NCBI RefSeq assembly: GCF_043641665.1
Contig: NC_092203.1
Location: 12,418,873 to 12,482,872 of the forward strand
DNA length: 64,000 nt
DNA from: Enoplosus armatus
Lineage: Eukaryota; Chordata; Actinopteri; Centrarchiformes; Enoplosidae
Direction of reading: 5' to 3'
Shown here: piece by piece, positions 51,818 to 63,349 of the stretch
Layout: each line of letters opens with the position of its first letter
Position numbering within the stretch: the first letter of the stretch is position 1
Notes under the pieces: generated by a model
Databases searched by the model: none
What the model was told of the DNA's origin: nothing
What the model saw: the letters and a program-made list of their open reading frames with translations, nothing else
Position numbers and translations under genes: made by a program

Positions 51818-51975
51818 CTGCAGTCGGAGGAGAAGATCGTCGAAGACCTGTCCAGGTACACTGTGACATCATCAGGTCACATGACTCCCAGCTGCAGTCG
51901 GAGGAGAAGATCGCCAAAGACCTGTCCAGGTACGCTGTGACATCATCAGGTCACATGACTCCCAGCTGCAGTCGG
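51818..51975 (+). repeat. 74-bp direct tandem duplication with splice-site-like edges
   Basis: CTGCAGTCGGAGG starts at 51818, 51892 and 51966, giving two full 74-bp units and a partial third. In each unit CTGCAG (acceptor-like) precedes about 32 bp that end CTGTCCAG followed by GTAC(A/G)C (donor-like). Confidence 0.85.
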
Positions 51976-52104
51976 AGGTGACAATGCTGTTAAAGAACAA
52001 AACATATCTGAACATGTTCCTGCATTTTCTCCCTCAGGTCTGACCTCTGACCCCCCACTCTCCTGGTCCGACCTCTGACCCCCCCCCCCCCTTTGTTATC
52101 CATT

Positions 52105-54438
52105 ATGAAGCCATACAGGAAGTGGCTACTGGTGGTCCTGCTGGCCTGGCTCCTCTTCTTCCTGTCCCTGCTCTGTCACTTCCTGGACCTCAGATCCTCC
52201 TCGCTGCCTCGGTCCAGATCTGCTGCAGAGCCAGGACTCACCAGGACTGAAACCCGCCGCCTGGCCTCTGTTCATGGGGGAACCAAGGCCGCCAGCTGGT
52301 CCCTGAGACCTGCTGGAGTCTCAGAGAAGGACTGGAGGAGGAGGAGAACTGACTACAGGTCCAGGTCTAAGGACTACTACAGGTCCAGGTCTCTGGAGAT
52401 CCTGCAGAGACTTTGGAGCGGGAACCTGACAGCGGGGATGCTGAGTCCTCGTCTTCAGAAGGTCATGAAGGTGCAGCTGAGCTCAAACAGGCACCAGGTG
52501 GTGTACCGGGGGCCAAGTGGGAGCCGCAAGTCCAGTCTGCAGCTGTACTGTGAGCTGAAGAAGAGGACCAGGATCCGGACTGTGGATGGGACCGAGGAGC
52601 CGTTCTCTGGTCTGGGCTGGGACCGGCTGGTGCCTTCGCTGCCCCTGCAGGATCTCCGGATGTCTCAGTATCAGAGCTGCGCAGTGGTGACGTCAGCTGG
52701 GGCTGTCCTCAACTCATCACTGGGGAGGGAAATCGGTGAGTCCACGTACAGGACCTGGGGGTCACAGGAGGAATCTGAAGGGTCACAAGATGAAAGGAAA
52801 TGTGTTTTTATTTCAGTTCAGTTTAGTCTCCAAGAAACTTCAATTGACTACTTTTAGAGTTTGAATGGCGTTAAACTGGTGGTGCATTCAGGTGCTGAAG
52901 TGAAGGTCTGACAACAGAGCATCTTTCATGCATTCACAAGCTCTGATTTTTGGGAACGCAACAAACGTAACGGAATAAACATAATCATCAGTCATGAATG
53001 TTGTCCAAAAAAACAATAACTTAAGAATTACTACAAAAACAGAAGGTCCCTGAAAGCACCAGAGTTTAAATCTTCATCAACTGTCTTTAACACACCACAG
53101 GTGATGATGAAGCAGGAAGTGAAACAGCAGTAAGTGAGATGTTGCTGCCCTCTGCTGGTGGCTGAAGGCATTACACTGATACTCGATACATTTAAATTCT
53201 GAATCTGATTTGTACAAAAAATTTAATGTGTTTATAGTCAGGATGGGATTGACAAAACATTCTTAACTCAAGGTCCACTTACTCTCTTGTACAGGAGCTT
53301 TCGACCACATCACATGGTCTGCAGACACTCAAGAGTTTGTTTCTCTGAGCACTTTAAGGGATTCTTGTCTGCTGATGAAGGCCGTGAGATACGATCGAAA
53401 GCTCCAGAAGTAGACGTTTCGTTGAGGTGATTTGTCAGCTGCTGTCACTGAAGTTTGTGGTGTTTTCAAAGGCTTTAACGACCCCGTCAGGTGAGTTCAG
53501 GTGTCGTTTACCTGCAGATGACTTTAACCTGCTCCTCTTCTGTTGGACTCAGATTCCCATGATGCAGTTCTTCGGTTCAACACCGCTCCCACTGAAGGCT
53601 TCGAGAGAGACGTAGGGACCAAGACCACCATCCGCATCATCAACTCCCAGGTACAGACTCCGCCCACTCTCCTCACCTGCAGCTCACCTTTTCTTTCAAA
53701 CTTTGGACTTTCTGTCTCATAATTTTTAAATCAATGTTCTGATATATATACATATATGTGTGTGTGTGTGTGTGTGTGTATATGTATACTTATATATTAC
53801 ATCAAACTTTATATTTATGAACTTAGGACTTTTTTCATGACTCAATATTTTGATATAAATATGTCATATTAGTTTTCTATTGTGTGAGAGAAATGGACTG
53901 CAGCTCTACATATGTATATATAAAACACGTAATATAATATGTATCTAATATATATATTTGTATGTCAGCAGTCGATCACTCTGTTTCTTCTTCTTCTCTC
54001 TTCATCAGATTGTAGCTCGGCCCAAACATCAGTTCAACAGCAGCTCATTGTATCAGAACGTCACTCTGCTGGTCTGGGATCCGGCTCAGTACTCCTCCAA
54101 CCTGACCCAGGTAATCTATGACTGCTATTATAACTGTATTGTTATGTTAAATCTTTATTTAAACACAAATCAGGTCAGAACGCTCAGCTCTTCTATTCTC
54201 TGTGTCACTATTGATTGTTTTCATTATTGATTAGCCTGACGATTATTTTCCCAATAAATGGATTCATCATTTTATCTATAAAATATAATAAAAACATGTT
54301 CAGTTTGACAGTTTTATTATAAAAGACTGAAAATAAGCAAATATTTAAGATAAAAAAATGAAAGAATCACAGTCGCTGCAGATTAATCTTGATCAACCTA
54401 TATATTAATCGGTACTTTATATCAGTACTGTAACATCA

Positions 54439-54478
<40 letters not shown>

Positions 54479-57400
54479 GTGAACATCCCATCAGACGTGT
54501 TGTTGTTCCTCTTCAGTGGTTCCAGAAGCCGGACTTCGATCTGTTCTCAGCATACGTCGAACGCCGTCGCCTCCGACCTGAGCAGCTGTTTTACATCCTC
54601 CATCCAGAGTTCATCTGGAGTCTGTGGGACCTGATCCAGGACAACACTGAGGACCACATCCAACCGAACCCACCCTCGTCAGGGTTCACTGGTACCAGCT
54701 ACTCTACTGTGTAGTACAATACATATATATATATACACATATATGTATATATGTGTATATATATATGTGCATATTAATGTATATAATGTGAAATATACAT
54801 TAAATTTCAGGGATTTTAAAAAATTTCATTAATTAACATTGAAAATTGATATTATATTGTTAAATTAAATTGTAAGCTTAAAGATTCTGATAAAAACAGC
54901 TCAATAAATACAATTAAGTAATTTAAATGTTAATTTTCATAATTAAAATTAAAATTACTGCAAACGTTAATTAATGTCAAATACTGAAAGATAATTAATT
55001 GAATTTGAAAAATTAAACAGAAAAACAATATTTAAGTTAAAAACTACAACACAAAAAGTAAAAAATTAAGAATTTGTAAAATGTATTAAACTAAATGACA
55101 CTCATTTGTTAGTTTTTGTATCATTAATTAAAACTTTAAATATCATATATATGATAAAAAGTAGAACACAACAAATACAACTCAGCAAAACAACAAAAGA
55201 AAATACTGTACTAATTTACATTACATTACAATTAAAAGTGTTAAGATAAATTAAAATAAAGATTAAAATAAAAAACTATAATTCAAGTTGTAAATTTGTT
55301 AAGTTAAACATTCAATTTTAATTGACTAAATAAATGTGAATAAAAAACTAAAAGCTGCATTTGTTTTTATCGTGCAAATATATAATTATAGTGTATTACA
55401 TTTATTACAGACTGAAATATTTCAGCTAGCATGTACAATAGTCCAACGAGTATCTACACACAGGATATTAATTCACATGTAGAAATAAACTTAATACTAA
55501 TATACAGATAAAATAATTTTAGTAAAGAAGAGACAGATGGGGGCGGGCATTTTTACAGAACTTTATTTCAAGTTTCCTCAAAAGAACATTTTTACAACAA
55601 CTCACGTTCAACAAACCAGAAACTATAGAAAAATATTCACATTTTATTCAGGCACACAAACTATCAATCAGTCAATGAATAATGATAAACTGTGATGATG
55701 TTTTCACAGCTGCATTATGATGTTCTCAGTGAAAGTCATATAAAACTGTTGTTTTAATATTTCAGTTTGTTTATTAATGAAACATATTAATTGCTGACTT
55801 GTATTTTTCAACATGTGATTCATCAGAGCGCAGCTGATGACAGTTTTTATATGAAGTCATATTTTACATTTTCAGCTCAGAAAAAGATTTTTGATAACAC
55901 TTCAGTTTAACCACACTGTTTATAAGTAGCATATAAATGGTTAATAACACAGTATAATGTAGGTTTAAGCAGATTTAAGGACATTGTTATGTTTATTGTT
56001 GTCACATGTTCAAATTAAATCACTCTGAGCTGAAGGTTCACTGACCTCAGAAATAGTTTAAAATATAATAATAAGTTCCTCATTAAGTCTAATTAAATGT
56101 AACTTTCCTGTATTTAGCATTTAAAACAGAACACTTTATTCTTATTTTGAATTTCTCAGCAGCTGTAACTTCTCTCATGATGCATCAATAATATTATTGA
56201 TTATAATATTGAAGTGGCAACTTTATTAATTTATTATAAAATGTACGTTGTGTTAATTAATGAATTAAACTTAATTTGTAAGTGTATAATATGTTTAAAG
56301 TTAACGGTTTAATTTACAAACATACTGTAAATTAGTGATAAGCTAAAATCTTTTCATCACGGACTCGACACAGTTTGTCCTCCGTACCTTCAGTCAGCTG
56401 ATTGTGTGTCGAGTTTTCAGGTGATACGATCACGACACCGACACACTGGGGTCACACCTGGGGTGACATCACGAGTTTCCAGGAGGCGAAGCCACTGTGA
56501 CACACAACACTGGTGAGGGCGGGGCAGTTTGTTGGTCCCGTCCCTTCAGTTACCTGGCCAATCAAACATCATCAGGGGGAGGTCTCAGGCGGCTCAGCTG
56601 TGTCGGTTCTGTCAGACACGGCGGCACTGGTTCCCTCCATGTGGACCGTACCAGGTCCGGTGAGTGGTGTCGGACCAGTGTCGGGATGTCCGGTGGCAGC
56701 TGGGCTGCCGTCACACACTCTGCGGTTCAGCTGGACCATGGTGGTCTTGGAGGGCATGGAGGACTGACCGTTCTCCGTCAGCTGGTGTTTACAGTGGAAC
56801 AGGATCAGGAAGCAGCGGTAGAACTGAGGAACAAACGTGAACATTAATAATCAATTAAACATCGATAATAAACCGATAAGTGACAAAAAGCCACAGCTGG
56901 ACTCGAACCGACGACACTGTGGTTCATGACAAAGCGTTATGTCGTTTTTTTGTTTTGGATTTAATATTTTTATCTTATTTTTAAATTTCTTTTAGTTTTT
57001 ACATCATTTACTTTTTTTAAAATAAATATTTGTTGTCTGTGCTTCATAATTGAGTTGAACTGACAAACAGGGTCTTCCGTATTGAATAGGGTTTATTTGT
57101 ATTCATTTTTAATTCAATATTACTTAGAATATATACAATATTTATATATTGTTCTTTTTATAAAGTTTGTTTTTTGTTTTTAATATCTATTTTATTGACT
57201 TATTTTTAATTATATTTTTTTGCTATTTCAAAATATTTTTTAACCACAAGAACTTTTCCAGGAACCTAATAACAACAGTAAAACGCACCACAACATTGAT
57301 TTTGTTCTCGAGCTTTCTATCATATCACATGGTCTTCCTCAGCAGAAGATATAGATGTTCAGGTTTCAGGTTCCCAGTATTTCTTTTGTTATTTTGTTTT

Positions 57401-57787
57401 CACTTTCTGTCTTTATCTTTTCTTACAAATATGTATCCTTAAAGTGTTATTTTTTTTTTTAACTTTATATAAAATAAAGATATTTATATTTTTTTTGTTG
57501 TTTACTTGTTGACATGACAATGTCACCCCTGTGTTCCAGGTATCCTGTTGATGATGTCACTGTGTCGTGAGGTCAGCGTGTACGAGTTCATCCCATCTGT
57601 CCGTCGGACCGACCTCTGTCATTATTACGAGCGTTTCCATGACGACGCCTGTACACTAGGAGCCTATCACCCTCTGCTGTACGAGAAGCTGCTGATCCAG
57701 AGGATCAACCAGGGCCACCAAGACCAGCTGAGGAGGAAGGGCAAGGTCACGCTGAGGGGGTTCAGGACGGTTCAGTGTGGGTCATGA
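52105..57787 (+). CDS. st6gal2: Beta-galactoside alpha-2,6-sialyltransferase (ST6GAL2-like)
   Basis: Five coding exons, 52105-52735, 53553-53650, 54009-54110, 54517-54691 and 57540-57787 (TGA), join in phase to 417 residues. It is a Golgi type II membrane protein: short basic cytosolic tail, signal anchor about residues 7-27, a short stem, then the GT29 catalytic domain. Sialylmotif L begins at [16 protein letters not shown] (192 on). Motif S is around [16 protein letters not shown] (329-344). Motif III is HYYE (363-366). Motif VS is HPLLYEK (His379, Glu384). It transfers sialic acid in alpha-2,6 linkage to Gal-beta-1,4-GlcNAc termini. The MKP start, the LNPRLQK-like SPRLQKVMK and the [12 protein letters not shown] block resemble ST6GAL2 more than ST6GAL1. 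The stem is shorter than in mammals. The start is the ATG at 52105, after a C-run. The last exon lies inside an intron of the antisense opsin. Confidence 0.92.
53292..53412. mobile_element. Small foldback (MITE-like) element
   Basis: GGAGCTTTCGACCACATCAC near the left end and the inverted copy GATACGATCGAAAGCTCC at the right end form imperfect arms of about 30 bp. A single related arm occurs at 57306-57345. No coding sequence. It lies in sialyltransferase intron 1. Confidence 0.55.
54440..54475. repeat. (TA)n microsatellite
   Basis: TATATA run just before sialyltransferase exon 4. Confidence 0.95.
54720..56560. other. Sialyltransferase intron 4 (left part), AT-rich
   Basis: No coding sequence is supported. 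A minus-strand AATAAA (plus TTTATT, 56135-56140) could be the poly(A) signal of the opsin gene, about 0.43 kb past its stop. Confidence 0.45.
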
Positions 57788-60700
57788 TCTGGGTTTTACA
57801 CGCAGAGGTGGTTCAGGACGGTTCGGTGTGGATCATGATCCTGGTTCAACACGCTGAAGGGGTTCAGGACAATCTGGTGTGGGTCACGATCTGGGTTTAA
57901 CACGCTGAGGGGGTTCAGGACGGTCCGGTGTGGGTCATGATCTGGGTTTAGCACGCTGAGGGGGTTCAGGACGGTCCGGTGTGGGTCATGATTCCGGTTC
58001 AACATGCTGAGGGGGTTCACAACGATCCGGTGTGGGTCATGATCTGGGTTTAACACGCTGAGGGGGTTCAGGACGGTCCGGTGTGGGTCATGATCCTGTT
58101 TTTTTTTTTAGGGTAACCCTGACCCATACTTTTCACTTTTTTGACAGTTTATCAGAACTTTGATTTGTATCTCAAAGTTTTGTAGTGTCATTCTTCAACA
58201 TCTCATACATTTCTTTTTTTGGCAGAATCAAACTTCCATAAAAGTCTATTGAGTCTTTAATCAGACGGTGCGTTCACTGCCCTCTCACACCTGCTGTATT
58301 TATGTCACACGTTTGTTAACTGGGACTGAAAGAGTCTTTGTGAGACTCTCGGCGACGTGGTTTCATCCCACTGACTCCGCTGTTGGACTGTTATTTCTGT
58401 CCTCGGCTGCTCTCTGAGGAAACAACAGGAATCTGGTTCATGTCTCTTTGTGAAACCAGTCAGCTGTGACAGAAACCAGCTATAGATGGACCCTCAGGCC
58501 CCTGGATGAACCTGACACTCATAAAGGACTTGATACGCTGCCACAATGTGTTCCATCTCTAATTGAGACAATTAAGGGTTTAAACCAATGAAACGCTGTT
58601 AGGCGTTAGAAATAACACTTTTCTGGCTCAGAAGAGCCTCAGAAATAACTAATAAGGGAAACTAATAATTAATAAGCTAAATTTCAGTTTCTTGTAATAA
58701 TATTTATTTAGATTTAATCCATCACATCTGATTTTATTGCTGCCATGGTGATTCAGAGCAGACTCTTCGAATCAATCTACATTTACTGTAATCATATTAA
58801 ACACTCCTGTAGAGCAGTCTTGTGTTAAATGGGTTAAAAACAAACAGAAGTCTGGTCCTGTAAGTTGAGGATGTTTGGATAAAAATCAAACCAGTTTGTC
58901 TGATTTCACCTGTCCAACACATATGAGCGCTTGTTTACGTTAGGCCAGGCTAATTAATTAGCTTAGAACCAGCACCGCGGTTCTGACAAAAAGAACTAAT
59001 AATGAATGGAAAACACCACTTATTACACATGTATATTACATGTATATTAACAAAATTTTAATTGATTCAGGTTCCTGAAATGTTCTTGTTGTGTGACAGT
59101 TTGACATATTTCTGCCAACATTTCACAAAAAGAAAACTTATCTTTTGTTTAGATACAAATAAAAAGTTTCACTGTGTTTTGTATCTGAAATTTTGTTTTG
59201 ATGTTAATTAAAAGTATTTTTTTCTCAATTTACTATAACGTTTTAACATATTTTACTTATTACTTCATTATTTCACTTTTTCTCATTGATGTATTTTACA
59301 TTTTGTTTTAGAATTAATTATTTTTTTATCAAGTTATATTTTCATTGTTTTTTAGTTATTTAGCTATAGTTATAGTTATAAGTTTTTCAAGTGATTTCTT
59401 CAACTTTTTAAATGTTTGTATTTCTTATTTCCAAAGTTTTTTTTAAATTATGTTATATATATATACATGATTTAGATCCTTGGATCATCTGAACAAATGT
59501 TATCTTGACACAACAAACAGGTGTGCATCTCTCACCTGTTTGTTCATGAGGATGTAGATGACAGGGTTAATGACGGTGCTGCTTTTGGCGAGGATCGACG
59601 GGACAACGCTGGCAACGGGGCTGATGACTCCCGGCTGGCCGAAGGTGGCCATCATGGCGACAATGCCGTAAGGCATCCAGCAGAGCAGGTAACACACCAC
59701 CGTGGTAACGACCATGAACAGGATGTGAAACTCTCTACGACGAGCTGCCGTCCGCCTGATATGACCCACCTAAGAGAGGAAACACAGGGGAGAAACTATC
59801 AGAACCACCTGAGAGGCGAAACGCAGGGGAGATACTATCAGAACCACCTGAGAGGCGAAACCCAGGGGAGAAACTATCAGAACCAACTGAGAGGCGAAAT
59901 GTAGGGGACCATCTAGGAACTAGGATACTGGGTCAGGTTCAGTTCAATGTTTAATGTTTCATTGAATCTGAGGAATGTGACTTTGATCAAGTGACCCGTG
60001 ACTTTGATTGGCTGCTGTGACCATGTGACCCACCTGTTTGACCGCATAGAGCAGGCGGCCATAGCAGTAGACCATGACGAGGACGGGGAGGCCCAGACAG
60101 AAGACAAACAGACAGATGATGTACGAGTGAGAGCCAGACGATCTCTCCGTCCACGTCACAGAGCAGCTGGTCCCGGCCCCCTCCAGACCATAACTGCTCC
60201 AGCCCAGCAGGGGGGGCACCGTCCACACCAGGGAGTACAGCCACGACCCCCCCACTGCCAGCAGGGGCTTCCTGTAGTCCGAGACCCGCTTGTTGTACAC
60301 CATCAGGGTGCTGTAACGGTCGTAGGATAGGACAGCCAGAGAGACCAGAGACACGATGCCTGGTGGAGACAAAACAGGAAGTGAGACACACCTGGAACAC
60401 CTGACACACCTGGAGGACCTGACACACCTGACACACCTGGATCAACTGACACACCTGGAGGACCTGACATACCTGGATCACCTGACACACCTGGATCACC
60501 TGACACATCTGAAACATTTGACACACCTGATTCTGGAGAGTCGTGGAGAAGTGATTTAATAACAAACTTAAACCTAAACAAGCAGATTTAACTTCAGACT
60601 GGAAACATGGTCTTTAAATCCTCAGTAGAATCAAACTAAATCCTGGTCACTTCTGACACAAATCTTTCTAATTCCATCATTAAAGAGCTCCTGAAGTCTT

Positions 60701-62768
60701 GGACTGTCCTCCATGTGGGTCTGATCCGCTTCAGCAGCTCTGAGGAATCAAGTCCTCCTCATTAGTCACTGAGACCAGATTAAGTTTTAAAGGCGTCTCA
60801 GGACCTCTTTGTTTTGAAGAAAGACTGAAAGTTAAAGAATGAAAGAAACCAGGATGTGTTTAGCCTAGCTTAGCACAAAGAGCTGTGGAAGGCGGTTTCA
60901 GTCATTTAGTTTTCTATCAGCACACAGATGGTTTTAGATTACTCAAGACGGGTTTTTAAGGCTGATTCTGGTGTTTAGGGGGCTCAATATATGTTTGAAG
61001 TTTCTGGTGATAAACTCAATGAAATTAAAAATGTCCACTACAATTTGGTTGGGGGCTGGTGGAGTTGTAAAACCCTGTTTACGTTCCTGATCATACACAA
61101 AGTGAAGTGCAGGCTTTGGGGGGCCCTGGAGGTCTAGGGGCCCGGTGTTCAGAGTCAGAAACAGTGGAGTCAGTGTAGAAGCAGCAGCTGACGGTGTTAT
61201 CTGTCTGAGCTGTGGGAGCTTATCAACACCTCCACTCAGCCTCCACCCTGTTTATGAAACACCCGTCATGTGACCCCCCCCCCATCCCCCCAGCTCATCG
61301 ATAGAAGCCTCATGGAGCAGAGGGAGGTCTGGCTCTGACCTCCAACTGACAACCAGTGAAGCTCAGACAGGAAGTAGAAACAAACATGTCTTCTTCTTCT
61401 TCAAACCTGATTAGTGTGTCAAACTGTCGCAGCTTGATGTTAAACTCTGAAACAGAAGCCGAGTGATGACATGTTTCCAGATGTTTCAACATCCAGCAGA
61501 AACACGCTCAGGTGAGAAACATCCTGTAGTACTTCATACTTCTACTCCACTTCGTTTATCCCACATTTACTTTACAGGTTTGTAAAGATGAAAACAGTTT
61601 TGCTGCACTGGCTCCCTGTAAAATCCAGAATAGAGTTTAAAATCCTTCTCCTGACCTACAAAGCTCTCACTGGTCAGGCACCATCATATCTTAAAGAGCT
61701 CATAGTACCCTATTACCCCACTAGAGAACTGCGCTCCCAGAATGCAGGGTTGCTTGTGGTTCCTAGAGTCTCCAAAAGCCGAACAGGAGCCAGAGCCTTC
61801 AGCTATCAAGCTCCTCTCCTGTGGAACCAGCTCCCAGTTTGGGTCCGGGAGGCAGGCCTGCCTGGACCAGCCCCTGCCCACTGCTGGGGGCATCCATTAA
61901 TGTTACTAAGTGGACATCTTCTGGCTGCAGAGCTGCAGAGTCTGGATCTATAAGTGCAGCCACCTGCTGCCCCTTGTTATTATTATTGTTATTATTATTA
62001 TTATTATTAGTCTTGCTATTATTAAGATATAGACCCCCCCCCCCCTCACGTGTTTGCTCATGCCTCATAAACCCTTTTAGATGAAACCTGTTGGGTTCAT
62101 CAGACTTTGAGTCCTCCTGCAGCAGCACGAGCTGTTACGTCACTTCAACAGGTGAGACTTTACCTTCAGTTCAGGAAATACTTTTATCAGAATCAGAATC
62201 AGAAATACTTTATTGATCGCCGGGGGGAAATTGTACAGTACCGGTGCTCCCATTCATTTTACTGTGAAGTGTGAGTATACACTTGATGTATTTATACTTA
62301 AAGTACAAAGAAGCTCAAACTTTTATTCTTATCGTTGTATCGAAGTTCGCCGGGCCGAAGCGACTCACCGAAGCAGGAGTTGACGAAGCCGTACCACATG
62401 CAGCCGTGTCGGCCGTACAGCCAGCGGGTTCGCAGGCTGGAGGCGAAGCTGAGCGTCGTACCACAGACGCAGACTAGCATGTCGCTGACGCTGATGTTGA
62501 GCAGCAGCATGTTGACGGGGGTCCGCAGAGTCTTGAAGCGGCAGAACAGAACCAGAACCAGCAGGTTATTGAGGAAACCGAACACCATGATGGAGCCCAG
62601 AAACACCGACACCACGCGGTGACCGCTGCGCGACAGCCGCTCATGCGGCGTGTCGCTCCAGTCCTGCTCCAGAGAGGACAGCGGTTCGCTCAGGTTGGAC
62701 GTCAGGTTGATGTCGCTCACCTCGGAGAACATGACTAGCTGCTGCTCACGCGCTGCACTCCCGAACAT
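56572..62768 (-). CDS. Teleost multiple-tissue (TMT) opsin
   Basis: Four exons on the minus strand, 62768-62369, 60359-60034, 59769-59536 and 56823-56572 (stop), join in phase to 403 residues. It is a seven-helix photoreceptor GPCR. Visible features: N-glycosylation-type NLT/NLS sites (21-27); disulfide cysteines Cys123 and Cys199; Tyr126 at the classical counterion site with Glu193 at the alternative counterion site; a DRY motif (147-149); the chromophore Schiff-base lysine Lys304 in [11 protein letters not shown] (codon 59586-59584); and NPVIY (310-314). The blocks [23 protein letters not shown] and [13 protein letters not shown] match TMT opsins (encephalopsin group) rather than visual opsins. 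These opsins work as non-visual light sensors in brain and other tissues. Which TMT paralogue it is cannot be settled here. The last exon lies inside the sialyltransferase gene. Confidence 0.93.
57751..58100 (+). repeat. 51-bp minisatellite starting inside the sialyltransferase last exon
   Basis: GGGGGTTCAGGACGGTCCGG-type units repeat with an exact 51-bp spacing; TTCAGG or TTCAC starts at 57761, 57812, 57863, 57914, 57965, 58016 and 58067. The first unit encodes the last residues of the sialyltransferase ([11 protein letters not shown]) and its TGA stop. The later units are non-coding 3' UTR. Confidence 0.92.
58101..59530. other. Opsin intron 3 and DNA downstream of the sialyltransferase
   Basis: No gene or recognisable repeat is supported on either strand. 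The right half is AT-rich. Confidence 0.4.
59772..59905. repeat. 39-bp tandem repeat next to opsin exon 3
   Basis: About 3.4 units are built around CAGAACCACCTGAGAGGCGA, with GAGAGGCGAA at 59811, 59850 and 59889 (39-bp spacing). It directly adjoins the opsin exon 3 acceptor. Confidence 0.9.
60388..60535. repeat. CACCTG-rich minisatellite next to opsin exon 2
   Basis: Degenerate units such as CACACCTGGATCACCTGA and CACACCTGGAGGACCTGA repeat for about 150 bp just upstream (in gene sense) of opsin exon 2. It carries more than ten CACCTG/CAGGTG or near-matching hexamers. Confidence 0.85.
60540..61560. other. Opsin intron 1, no gene seen
   Basis: Ordinary intron sequence; no coding region, RNA gene or clear repeat is supported. 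Confidence 0.4.
61590..61960 (+). mobile_element. LINE 3' ORF fragment in opsin intron 1
   Basis: The plus strand encodes [20 protein letters not shown], then APSYLKELI and [16 protein letters not shown], the C-terminal conserved blocks of a common fish non-LTR retrotransposon RT ORF, different from copies A and B. A frame change near 61850 loses the final block. A (TTA)n-like run follows (61974-62010). It is antisense to the opsin. Confidence 0.75.
61974..62046. repeat. (ATT)n run followed by a C-run
   Basis: TTATTATTATTG-type units at about 61977-62010, then about 13 C at 62034-62046. Confidence 0.9.
62186..62258 (-). mobile_element. LINE 3' tail remnant (minus)
   Basis: CAGAATCAGAATCAGAAATAC, the TTTATTGATCGCCGGGGGG block and CAGTACCGGTGCTCCCATTC reproduce the 3' end of copy B, severely 5'-truncated. 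It lies 110 bp from the opsin exon 1 donor. Confidence 0.8.
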
Positions 62769-63349
62769 TTACTGCGTAAATATGGATCCGCTCGGCTTTA
62801 CGCGCGGTACGGTGCGCGCGGGTCAGTCCTCTTTGGAGAAAATAAAAAAGCAACAGAAGCTTTCTGGAGTTCACATACTGATGAAGACTCAAACTACTGG
62901 AGGCGAAGCGTCCTGCAGCGACGCGCCGCCGCTCTGTCCGACCGCTGCTTCCTGCTCCATCCTCCGCAGGAGCGGCACCGCGCCGCGGGGACGGAAAACC
63001 AGGAGAGATCAATAAAAGTATCGATAATCCGGCGGTGAGTCTGGTGAGCTTCTTCTTCGTCTCCTGATAAATTATGAAAAAACTAAACCACTTGTGAGAG
63101 CGGAAGTTTCTGTCTCTCCGCGTGCAGCCAAAGTGAGGGGCTCTGCTCCGCGCGCTCCGCTTTTAATACACGCTACACTGTAAGAAGTGACCGGCTGAGC
63201 CGACGTGACTTTATCCAAAACACTAAACATTTTTTCAGAGTTAAATACGCTGATTACAGGCTATATATATATATTATTCCAGTACCAGTCCATAGGATGG
63301 AGCTGGTCTGTGGTTTGGTCACTGGAGAGGTGGCAGTTGGGGTACGCCC

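Noticed and set aside
57796..58056. Minus-strand open frame with repeated NPDHDPH-type units
   Set aside because: It is open only because the 51-bp minisatellite unit is a multiple of three and lacks a stop in that frame.
60303..60581. Minus-strand open frame with collagen-like G-P-P-type repeats
   Set aside because: It is the translation of the CACCTG-rich intronic minisatellite and overlaps the opsin exon 2 acceptor; no independent coding signal.
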